A stretch of 64,000 nucleotides of DNA, taken from Aulostomus chinensis (lineage: Eukaryota; Chordata; Actinopteri; Syngnathiformes; Aulostomidae). The notes under the pieces are model-generated. The model had not been told where the DNA came from, made no database searches, and saw only the letters and a program-made list of their open reading frames with translations. Made by a program: the position numbers and the translations under genes. The stretch spans positions 1,750,001 through 1,814,000 of the forward strand of contig JBBMOA010000012.1 in the NCBI GenBank assembly GCA_037954235.1, written 5' to 3'. This document shows, one piece after another, positions 36,427 to 46,800 of this stretch (its first letter is position 1; every line of letters begins with the position of its first letter).

Positions 36427-38276
36427 TCAAAATGTTTTATTGCTGACGTCATGTTTCTCTGGACTCCCGTCCTGGTTCGCCGGATGTTGTTGGGCGTAAT
36501 TTGCGATCTGAGGATTCAGGCTCGATGGACAGTCACAGAACGTCCGCCCCTGGATGCGCTGGATCATACGACGCCCGTAGAAGTCCCGGTAATCAGGTGG
36601 CAGGTCATCCAGGAGGTGCAGCACTCTTTCCAACACTTGAAGGGCTCGACCTGCCGCCACTGGGTCTTTATTGCCGTATGGGTCCTTCCTGTCGTAACTG
36701 TCTGCCGCTAGATGGCGCCAAAACACATTAACACCCACACCGAACTGTAAAGCCAGGGTGTTGTGGAACCACAGCGCTGAGAAACAGTGAGAAACCCAGT
36801 TAATGTTGGAACTGGGATGAGAAAATAAACCAGTTTATAATCGCCTCACCGGGAATAAAGAGCAGATCTCCCGGCAGCAGCACGCACTCGTGTCTCACCG
36901 CCTTCACGAACTCAGGGAACAGCTTCAGGTCCGGCGAGTCGATGTCCAGGACCTCAGACTTGTCACCTGACCAGTTCAATCAAATGACATCATGATGTTG
37001 TGTCCTGCCATTAAAGAACACCCACAAATCAAAGCTGCAAGCGGCACTAATCAGGTCCAGGCTCAAGACTCAAACTGTCCCTCTGCCACGCCACCTAGTG
37101 GTCGACGGCTTACAATGAGCCTCACTGGACACCGGGCTGAGTTAAGAGCGCTGATGTGCAACTTAAGATGGAGGAAATATGATCTTTTGGACCAGGTGGC
37201 GTCCTCGAGAGAGCCGTTCCTCCACAGATGAGCATCAGGATCAAATAGTTTGAACAAGTTATTGTACCAAGAGCACACAGACTGTCGTCACAGGCGGGTT
37301 TGAAGAAGCTCCGTCCAGCAAAACCACTTCAGCTTCATTATGGTGCCCCCTGCTGGTCAAGCATATATCACATGTATGTTTTTCACCATTTAAAGCAACA
37401 AGAGGAATCCCAGCTGAGGACCGGAACGCTCCAGGCTGACGGATCTCTGATCTGTTTGCCCACCTACCTGACAGATAGAGGTGCAATGCATCCTGGGGGC
37501 TGTAGAGAACCACCCTCTTGGTCCCCGTCACCTGAGCCAGCAGGTTGTCCATCACCTGGGAGACAAAGGGCAGAAGATGAGGCAGGTTACTGAGGCCTGG
37601 ATCTCCACCACAGGAGAGAGGAACCAGAAGAATTTGAGGCTTCAGAGCAGTGTTTGTTCGAGGGGTTCTTCGTTTCCACATTTAAATGAACTTCAGGAAC
37701 ACAAAACCAACTACAACGTCATCATAACCCCGCTGTGCTGCTGACGTGTCCTCCTGTTTACACACGTGTCATCAAACACTGTTTAGCTGAAGCGTCCTCA
37801 CATCGTAGTGGGTCCACAGCTGCAGGCCGCAGGAGCTGATCCGGAACACGCTGGAGAAGAACTGATGAGGCTCAAAGAAGTCGGGGACGTGGAAGTCGTC
37901 AGCCAGGTCGGGGAACTGTCGGCTGAGATCAGCTGGTTCCTGCCGGGGACCAAGAGTCACGTCTACATGTCGAGACATTCAGACGTTGGCGTTTGTTTCA
38001 GGGTACCTTTCGGACGTCTTCTCCCACAGATCGCAGATAATAGCTCTCCTCCTAGAAGAAGACCGACTCTTATCAAAGAGGACATCAAACACTTTACATG
38101 ACACCGGTCAAGAGAGACGAACCTCAGACAGGAAGAAGTCAGAGTGTCTCTGCTCAGATGCCCTTCGCACAAACTCATCGAACGGCAGCGTCCTGTGAGG
38201 AAGAGATGGTCATCTCAGTTAGTCTGTCTGAGAGACTGCAGATTGAATAAAAAAAGGAAAGAAAATGAGAAATCTG

Positions 38277-38345
<69 letters not shown>

Positions 38346-39613
38346 ATCTCACTTGTACACAAAGTTCTTGTGAAGGAAGTTCATCTGTGGAACAGTGGAC
38401 ACATGAACCTTGATGTCCTTGGCTCCTCCTTTCTGTGCGAGGTACTCGGTGGTCCACCTGTCCAGGCAGGGTCCCAGAGACACGCCCCTGAGGACGGCTG
38501 GTCGACGCTGGACCACCGAGTCAAACACACAAAGTCGCATCATATAAACACACGGACATTGATAAAACATTGCTGGAGGTTTCAGAAGTTCACTCATGAA
38601 ATTATGGTGACGTTTGATGACATGTCCAGTTGACTTTCTATCTTTCCTTCCAGCGCACGAAAAAAAAAAATTTCATAACAGTGAATGTTACACAAAATTG
38701 CTGAACTCTCACTGGACTTAGAATGAGAAAATGTAGCGCCAAAATAACCCTCGGCCACTGAACCAACGTGATGGACAGACAGCTGCATGTCCTCTGTTCC
38801 TGAGGGAGACGAAAAATGTGTGGATCCCCAGTCAGCTGGGACACTGGCAGCCCCGTTGGTCCTCACAAACATGTTTTAGCACTCCTCTGAGGCTTCGTTC
38901 ATCCAACAACGACCACTGCTGACAAATGTGGATAAACGGTCAAGCTTGACTCTAAAGGACAACAGCTCCAAAGCGTACCATCACACACAATGGTTTCCGA
39001 CATCAGTGCGTCCTCCTGGGGCTGCAAAATGAGCTCATTTACTCAAAATTACTAAATGACCTCCAGCCAATTTCACACTGCAGGAATTAAATTCATTAGA
39101 AATTCAACCGTGAGTCAAAGCACCCTTTTAAATAAAGCCTGAGGCCACAGAGGTGTTCTGGCTGCACCGCCATCTTTGACAGACTGAAGAAAGCGTCTGT
39201 GCTGACACAAGTTCATTCTTCTTATCATTGATCATTGAAGGACAAACAGAGGGGTTTCATAAAAACTAACATTTCCTCTTAGACCACAAGTGATACTGAA
39301 CGGTAATATCAGTCAAAAGAATTGCAGTTTGAAAACCTAAACACGTATAGATATTGTTTATATATTTGTATATGAACAAAATGTAAACTTTACGAGGATA
39401 TAAGCTGGAGAGAAGCAGCAGGAACGAGACTGGGAGCGTTTATCAGGAGCTGGTGACGTTTCTGCTGCAAAGTAAACCAGCTTCTTCTTTGGGTTTTGCT
39501 ACACGAGAGACAGACACACAAGAACATGTTACCTGTGGATAAATGTCTCGTAGGAAAACCTCCCTGTCTACACCTGTGTATGTGGGCACAGCCACTTTTT
39601 CCTGGATCGCCAT
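36427..39613 (-). CDS. tyw5: TYW5, tRNA(Phe) wybutosine hydroxylase (JmjC oxygenase), complete
   Basis: TYW5 is an Fe(II)/2-oxoglutarate JmjC enzyme that hydroxylates the wybutosine precursor at position 37 of tRNA(Phe). Coding exons, high to low coordinate: 39613-39533, 38507-38353, 38192-38123, 38051-38007, 37939-37802, 37555-37468, 36966-36850, 36776-36427. They sum to 1044 nt and 347 residues, with every phase matching. Metal ligands are visible: H161 and D163 in LWTHYD, and H236 in ALWFHN. Other signature runs are GTKRVVLYSPQDALHLYL and PYGNKDPVAAGRALQ. Exon 1 encodes MAIQEKVAVPTYTGVDREVF and ends IYPQ, as in the human protein. The C-terminus runs about 30 residues beyond the human end as I remember it. 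The promoter is shared with maip1. Confidence 0.94.
36436..36441 (-). terminator. tyw5: AATAAA inside the last tyw5 codons
   Basis: On the minus strand the penultimate codons AGC AAT AAA ACA TTT TGA contain AATAAA, six bases before the stop codon. If it is the working polyadenylation signal, the 3'UTR would be only a few to about 20 nt. No other clear signal was seen just downstream. Confidence 0.35.
38279..38343 (+). repeat. (GT)33 microsatellite next to a tyw5 donor
   Basis: On the minus strand the CA run starts about nine bases after the donor of tyw5 exon 2 (38353). Confidence 0.95.
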
Positions 39614-39861
39614 TTAATATGGTTTGCGAGGAAAACAGCAGAAGTTCCCTGTGTCACATTATTAGTGCTCCCCATGGAAACAACGACGGAGAGCGATCTG
39701 ACAGAAAAGTTAAAAACGTCGTGCGTGATCGTGGATATTCAGATTTTCTTTGTGTAATAGTTGTATGTTTACCTTCACTATGTCACTATATTTAATATAG
39801 CATTGTTTAGGGTCGGAAGATACAAGCTGGCGGACAGGAACACGTCACGAGTCAAAGCAAG
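39614..39861. promoter_or_regulatory. divergent tyw5/maip1 promoter region
   Basis: Only 248 bp separate the two initiator ATGs, which face away from each other, so both 5'UTRs and core promoters must lie here unless noncoding first exons exist. No TATA box is properly placed for either gene. Visible motifs are CACGTCACGA (39841-39850, CRE/E-box-like) and AAGATGGCGGT (39859-39869), a YY1-type motif overlapping the maip1 start codon. Head-to-head order of these two genes is also found in human. Confidence 0.7.
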
Positions 39862-40336
39862 ATGGCGGTCCTCCTGACCATACTCCTGACGAGAGGCAGC
39901 TCCAGGTTCCTGACGACACCCAGCCTCTCTCGGCTGTTGAGGCGGGAAACCGTAGGCCTGAACCCGCCCGCCAGGACGCCGCGGCCCGTGTCAGCAGCTG
40001 CCGGTGTCGCAGCAGTGGTGCGGGCCTACAGCTCGGACCAGGGCCCGCGGAGGCGGAAGATGGTGGTCCTGGAGATCCCCGACCCGTACAACTGGATCCG
40101 CACTAGGATTTACTTCTTTCTGATCCGAGCCTACTTGGACCAGGAGTTCAGCATCGAGGAGTTCTCGGAGGGAGCGAAGCAGGTCCGCGGGCCAGCTGCT
40201 GATTCACCTCCTGCTGTTAATTAACCTTTAAGCCGCTCTGTGTCTGTTGTTGTGTCTCTTGCAGGCCTTCTTCCATGTTTCCAGACTGTTGTCACAGTGT
40301 CAGTTTGGGGCTCTGGAGGGGCTGGTGGCCGCCGAC

Positions 40337-40367
<31 letters not shown>

Positions 40368-41625
40368 GGGGGGGGGGGGGTAGGTAAACTCAACCTGGCT
40401 GACTCTGGGTTTGGGTTCATTTGAATGTTTCTGCGTCTCAGGATGAGGTGAAACAAACACAGTCTGGTCAGACTCAAACCAGGTCGGTGGAGGTTTGAAG
40501 CCTGAGTCAGGCTGCTACCGATCCGCTCCGTCCGGACACTCTTTCATAAGATAAGATAAGATAAGATAAGATACCCCTATCCTCTGTTCGTCCCTCAGTG
40601 GGGAAATGACAATAAAGAAACTACAATAAACTACAGTCGCGTAAACAGTGGTTGCAAAGCATAAAGTTCTCCACTGAGACGTGAGGTTTATGTCTTGTAG
40701 ACTTCTTATGTCTGGACACAGCAAATCCCAGTTTACAAAATAAGAGTGGACAGAAAAGATTTGATGTGAGACACCAGTCAGACCCCCCTGCAGTCACAAT
40801 CGGCCTCAGCCAGTTTATGAAGGCGAGCACGTTCAGCAAAATGTCCTGAAGTGTCACGCGTAAGCCTGCTGGTGGCGGCGGTAAGTCTCCTGACTCCGGC
40901 TCTCTGTGGGTCTCAAGTGTTGAGACTTGAAGGGATGAAATGGTCGCTGGTTTAAATAAACTGCTTCAAATCCCAACGGTTGGTTTCACCGAATCAAACG
41001 ATCATCGGCCTTCTGGGTGTGGAACGCGGGTCTGCGGCCCCACCTCTGCTGCAGGAGGCTGAACTCGCAGGTGGGTCTTCTTTATCACAGCTCATTCAGA
41101 AACTGGAGGAGAAGTGTAGGCTGCTGTCGTCCAGCGACATGACGGCGCTCTCGGCGGACCCGGACCAGCTCATCCACACCGCAACAGGAGACGTGCGCAT
41201 CCACGGCGATGACGACGGTAGGTCGCGAGGACCGCCGCGGACCTCATCGGCGCGCAGGTCGCGGGAGCAGAGCTGATTAACCGGCAGTGTCTCTGTCTCC
41301 CCAGGGAGGAGGTTCGTCAGCATTCTGCTGCGATTCTGGTATCTGACCAACGCTCACCTTCCTGACCCTGGGAAGGCGGGAACACCTCTCAAGGACACTC
41401 TGACCTTCAAAGTGACGTTCGGAGAGCAAGAAGAGGAAGAGCACAAGATGGTGCTAACCGCTAATTATGAGTGAGTGAACGTCTGTGTGTGCACGTGGAG
41501 CCTGTGAGCTGCAGCACCTCCTCATGACCGTCTCTCCCTCTGACAGGTTCCAGAGGGAGTTCACCGAGGGTGTCCCGCCCGACTGGACCATCACCAGGAT
41601 AGAGCACGGCACGCTCATCGACTAG
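39862..41625 (+). CDS. maip1: MAIP1, m-AAA protease-interacting protein 1 (mitochondrial matrix), complete
   Basis: MAIP1 (C2orf47) is a matrix protein that works with the m-AAA protease, including in EMRE maturation for the calcium uniporter. Exons: 39862-40182, 40265-40336, 41091-41217, 41305-41470, 41547-41625; together 765 nt, 254 residues. The N-terminus (MAVLLTILLTRGSSRFLTTP) is Arg-rich and nearly free of acidic residues, as expected for a presequence. The conserved core starts at IPDPYNWIRTRIYFFLIRAY and continues through EFSIEEFSEGAKQ, FWYLTNAH and the end region PDWTITRIEHGTLID. Donor 1 is the weaker GTCCGC; donor 2 (GTGAGT) runs straight into a GT repeat. Exon 3 could alternatively begin upstream, since the frame is open there, but 41091 aligns best with the human protein. 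Confidence 0.93.
40337..40380 (+). repeat. (GT)n(G)n microsatellite overlapping a maip1 donor
   Basis: The exon 2 donor GTGAGT continues directly into GT repeats and then a G run of about 14. Confidence 0.93.
40545..40640. repeat. AAGAT-repeat fragment of a teleost dispersed element
   Basis: Tandem AAGAT units (about 40548-40571) abut TCCCTCAGTGGGGAAATGACA, a stretch I associate with the end of a common fish interspersed repeat. It lies in maip1 intron 2. The family is not assigned and the boundaries are approximate. Confidence 0.45.
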
Positions 41626-43040
41626 CACCGGTGTCTGTGAGCGAGATCTGAACTGTCCCCTGCAGTGTTGTGTTGTTGTTTTTTTAATTTAATGAAACGG
41701 AGGGAGGAAGCAGCAGTTGTTCCACGAAAGGCCATCAAGAGGCGGAGGACCACGCCGGGACCTTCTCGGTCGGATCTGTTCTCGGAGACACTCTCAAACC
41801 AAACCCGCTGCATGGAACCACCTGTGGTACTTCAGCCCTGCAGTAGCCCTGCAGTAGCCTTAACCTGGCCTTAACCGCGATTCCCACGGCGCCAGTCCTC
41901 CACGCTCCCTCACCACCGCCACCTAGTGGCCATATCAGGTTGCCTCTCCTGTAGGGACATCACCAGTTGCCAGTGGGGCTGCAGACACGTCATGAACTTT
42001 GGTTTCTTGTATCCTCGCAGTGGTGACGCGTTGTTAGCAGCAACCTCTGGTCCAGAGACGCCATCGATCCACCCAGAGAAAATACTTTGTTAGCCTACGA
42101 CGTCTCAAACAGAGCCGGAGAGAAATAGTAGTCCCACCCCCTCCAGGAGCTGGACTGCTGCTTCTGACGTAGATCTGCTGTGGTTTGATTTCTAAAAACA
42201 GATCAAGGTGGTGTTGAAATGGAGGAGTGGCGGTAGTGACCGGTACCAGCCGGGAGTCCATGTTCTGTCACGTCTGTCCTCAGAACACTCAGGCAAACAA
42301 CCTGGTAAGTGCTCGTCTTCCTGACGGAGCCCTGCTCAGGGGTCTGGGTTGGATCTCCTCGTGTCCTCATTGATCGCTCCGTCACCAGGGTGGATGGCCA
42401 GGGTCCCTGATCAGCTGATGTAAACAGACACGCTGCGTGCCAGCGGTAACGAGCGGCTACGACTGCTGGTTACCGCTGGCAGCCTGGCGAGCTTTGTGGG
42501 GCGTGACCTCCTCCTGCAGATGTAAAGGGCTCATTCTGACCCTCTGACAACACAGTCGCTCTCATGAGGCCACGATAAACCAGTGACGGCGGTCATGAAC
42601 GTTGGGTCCTGGTCCTGCCAGGAGGCCCTGGACCCTCTGAACCCGTGCTTTATGTCTGCTGGTGGGACTGGAAGTGCAGTATTTATTCTTGTTCTTGAGG
42701 TCATTTAAATCTGCTGCTCACTCTGGCACAAGGTTCAACTTCATGAGCCAAATGTGAAATCATGTCATGAAACTCTGGCTGTTGTTTTCAGTCTGGCAGA
42801 GACGAAGTGGCGACTGAACTCGGGTTCCGTGCTTGTGAAAGCAGCTCTACCATCGTTTGATTAAAGTCTTGAAAACTTGAAGACGTCTTCGTTTTCCTCT
42901 GCATTTCTGTTTTTTTTTCTCCAAGATTATTTTTATTTATTCTCAACTTTTTCGTTTTTTGTATTAAATTATTAGCCTTCACTCAATGGTCAGCAAAATG
43001 ATGGCGGAAAAAGGTGTTGTGCTACAATTCAGTGTTCAGT

Positions 43041-43046
43041 AATAAA
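43041..43046 (+). terminator. maip1: candidate maip1 polyadenylation signal
   Basis: AATAAA lies about 1.4 kb after the maip1 stop and is followed by GT-rich sequence and a GT repeat. A variant ATTAAA at 42860-42865, followed by T-rich sequence, is an alternative. I cannot decide between them. Confidence 0.4.
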
Positions 43047-43614
43047 GAGTTGAAAGGACATGTTGAGGTCCTGTCTGTTCCAATATGGTTTTTAAATATA
43101 AATGTGTGTGTGTGTGTGTGTGTGTGTGTTTAGTCAAGCCTGAAATCATTCAAACTCCTGGAAAATTTTGACTTAGTTACTTTATTCAACCAGCAGGTTT
43201 TCTCTTGACTGGGAATGACGCCGGCGTCTCCCAGAAGACAAGAAGAAGACGTACAAGAGGCATCATTGTGGAAAAGTTATTTCTCAGAATCATGTCTGGA
43301 GTTATTGTAGCCTTCTCACTAATCATGAGAGGCTGACCAGCTGCACAGCTCCACTGGTGTTCTACGTTCTACGCCAGTCCAGGAGATCAGGGTGATGGCT
43401 CAAGATGAATAGGCAAAAATACCAGTCCCATTATTTAAGAACACTGAACTAAAAATGACTAAAGGGTGTCTGTTCTGTCTCCTATCAGTGCACCAACTAC
43501 ACTTGCAGCAGCACGAAAGATGAATTGTGTTTCTGAATGAAATGTGAAATAAAAATATAACCACATATGGCATCAACTACTCCAGTGTATGTGACTGTCA
43601 CAGCTAGTCGCTCT

Positions 43615-43656
43615 CCCATTGGTCAGCGCCCTCCCAGCCTCGCCTCCCATTGGTCA
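43615..43656. promoter_or_regulatory. pgap1: pair of inverted CCAAT boxes upstream of pgap1
   Basis: CCCATTGGTCA occurs at 43615-43625 and again at 43646-43656, 31 bp apart, which is close to three helical turns. Each is the complement of TGACCAATGGG, an NF-Y consensus. They lie 150-200 bp upstream of the pgap1 ATG in a region without a TATA box, where CCAAT boxes are usual. Confidence 0.55.
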
Positions 43657-43810
43657 AGCAGCCTGCTAATCTCTTGTGTTCGTATGCTAAACGGTTCCGG
43701 TTGTACCGGCGTGTGTCGTGACAGCCGCTGTTTGTCAGGACACAATGCGGAACCAGAGGTGGTGATTGACCGCAGGTGACGTCTTTAATAGCCGGAGCGG
43801 GACTCGAACC

Positions 43811-46800
43811 ATGAACCTCGCCACGGTGGCCTTCTACGGGTTAGCCGCGGGGCTGCTGGCCGCGGGCCTGCGGGAGCTGCTGACTGGCTTCGAGGAGAAC
43901 AGATGCAGTATGACCTACATGTTCGAGTACCCGGAGTACCGAGTAAGTAGCCTGACTCATTACTTCCATTCACACCGGTTGAGTTACCCGCCAGCGTGAC
44001 GGGAACCGAGCCTGCTAGCTCCTCCGCCAGTCGTAGTGAACCAAATAGTGACCCGAGCACCTCCAGGCTGGCCGGCTCGAGCTCCTTTATGTGCTGACAC
44101 CTGCTCGCTACCTGCCAGGTGAGTCACCTCCCCTCCGCGGATGATCGCTGCCACCGCAGGCGTCTGTTCGCATCAGAGCAGCCAGATTATCATACCACAA
44201 ATCAGAGGCTGACCCTGGCATCCTCTCAGCAGGTCAACACACACACACACACACACACACAATACATGTGGTACAAAATGCAAAGAAATATGTAAATAAT
44301 TGACCGCCATGTTGTTTTCAGATGGAGACATTTTGGTGGTTTTGTCTTCTTTTCATTCTCTCTCCAACTGACAAGATACAACCATGTAAATATACAAGTA
44401 ACGGAGCAAAACCATCAGTGTGTGATCCGGTACACATTAATGTGGCAAATGTAGCTCCATCAGGAGCATCCGGGAGGAGCTGGAGGTCTGAGGTGACAGG
44501 CAGGGTGACTGAGGTGACAGGCAGGGTGACTGAGGTGACAGGCAGGGTGACTGAGGTGACAGGCAGGGTGACTGAGATGACAGGCAGGGTGACTGAGATG
44601 ACAGGCAGGGTGACTGAGATGACAGGCAGGGTGACTGAGGTGACAGGCAGGGTGACTGAGGTGACAGGCAGGGTGACTGAGGTGACAGGCAGGGTGACTG
44701 AGGTGACAGGCAGGGTGACTGAGGTGACAGGCAGGGTGACTGAGATGACAGGCAGGGTGACTGAGATGACAGGCAGGGTGACTGAGGTGACAGGCAGGGT
44801 GACTGAGGTGACAGGCAGGGTGACTGAGATGACAGGCAGGGTGACTGAGGTGACAGGCAGGGTGACTGAGGTGACAGGCAGGGTGACTGAGATGACAGGC
44901 AGGGTGACTGAGGTGACAGGCAGGGTGACTGAGATGACAGGCAGGGTGACTGAGATGACAGGCAGGGTGACTGAGATGACAGGCAGGGTGACTGAGGTGA
45001 CAGGCAGGGTGACTGAGATGACAGGCAGGGTGACTGAGATGACAGGCAGGGTGACTGAGGTGACAGGCAGGGTGACTGAGATGACAGGCAGGGTGACTGA
45101 GGTGACAGGCAGGATTCTGGATGGCTTTGGGGAGATGTACTGCCAGATGCCAGTGTGGGCTCATGATGTCATGACACTAGTTGGTATAATATGCCGCTGT
45201 TTTCCTGTTTACGTGGCAGCACATCACAGTCATTGTCTGTTTGGATGCTTGTTGTTGTCACAGCGCGTGGCGTTGCCTCGCCGTGTGGCCCGACTGTACC
45301 CAGCATACGGCTTATACCTGTACGGAGAGGGTCTGTACGCCCAGGAGACCCGCGAACTTAAACTCACTGGTGCCCCTGTGCTCTTCCTGCCTGGAAATGC
45401 AGGCAGTTATAAACAAGGTACGTGCAAGAAAACTCAACCTTCCAGTTTGGAACATGAATACAGAAGCATGAAGCGCATGTATCGAGGGTGTGATGGGACA
45501 TGGAGTTTTTCAAGACAAGCAAAGTCCCTCACAGGTTCAAATGTGATCTTCATGTTAAATCAACTTTTAGACAAGACAGAGCCTTTCCTCCAGGGAGCTG
45601 AGACTCACGCCAGTTAGCTTAGCCCAATGACTGGTGGTGGGTGGGAAGTGTTAGCATCAGCTAGCTCAGGTCCAGGCTAGTTAGCTTAGCCCAATGACTG
45701 GTGGTGGGTGGGAAGTGTTAGCATCAGCTAGCTCAGGTCCAGGCTAGTTAGCTTAGCCCAATGACTGGTGGTGGGTGGGAAGTGTTAGCATCAGCTAGCT
45801 CAGGTCCAGGTTAGTTAGCTTAGCCCAAAGGCTGGTAGTGGGTGGAAGTGTTAACATCAGCTAGCTCAGGTCCAGGCTAGTTAGCTTAGCCCAATGGCTG
45901 GTAGTGGGTGGGAAGTGTTAGCATCAGCTAGCTCAGGTCCAGGATGCTGGTGTGTCCAGCAGGAATCCTCCTCCTCCTCATCATCATCAGTAGCAGCAGT
46001 CGCTCTTCTAGTCCTCAACAAACCTTTGGTTCTGTTGACCCAAGTTCCAGTGGAGCTTTGGAGGTGCTGCGTCAAATCACTGCTCCCAGTCAGGAAAGTA
46101 GTTCCGGCTACGTGTCTGATTCTACCACTACAACGTCTCCTCATGTTAAACTGGTATTCATCACCAAGGTTACACACAACCCTCCTGATATTAATGCAGG
46201 TAGAGAGGGAGCTACGCTAACACTTCCCACCCACTACCAGTCACTGTGCTAAGCTAACTAGCCTGGGTCTCAGCTCCTTAGAGGAGGGGCTCTGGCCTCT
46301 TCTATGTCTTTGGCGACGATGGACAATAAAAGTCACGTGAAAGTTCTTCTGCCCTTATGAAGCTCGGTCCTTGGGCTCGGTGGCTTTGAGGAAGGCTGAA
46401 AACATGGAGGGGGGTCTCCACTTCAACGTCTTCACTGTGGACTTCAACGAGGAGCTTGTGGCGCTTTATGGAGGCAGTTTACTCCGGCAGACCCACTTCC
46501 TGCATGAGAGCATCAAAGCCATCTTGAAGCTCTACAAGGTCAGATATCGTCTGAAATATGTGACTGATGCTGCTGGTTACTATTTCAGCGGGGGAGGGGG
46601 GATACTCAGTTTACCCCTAAGACACGTGGCTAATCCCTGGACTAGACTAGCAGCTCGCAGTCGTGTACAAGTCTGACGCTCACGAGCTCATGACTGCGTT
46701 TGTGTGAGAAACACGAGTAGGAGAAATGTGTCCTCACCCTGAGCACAAACCTCCTCCCACACTGGTAAATGTGAGTTTTGATCTCTCCTCCAACGAACCA

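Larger units (their letters stand above)
41626..43810. other. maip1 3'UTR and pgap1 upstream region
   Basis: The first 1.2-1.4 kb is probably maip1 3'UTR. A GT repeat lies near 43103-43130, and the paired CCAAT boxes lie at 43615-43656. No further gene seen. Confidence 0.6.

Noticed and set aside
40980..41090. Upstream extension of maip1 exon 3 to include EAELAGGSSLSQ
   Set aside because: The frame is open, but residue-by-residue comparison with the human protein fits an exon starting at 41091 with no gap.
44460..45164. 234-residue minus-strand frame of HPACHLS repeats
   Set aside because: Antisense translation of the 21-bp minisatellite in pgap1 intron 1.
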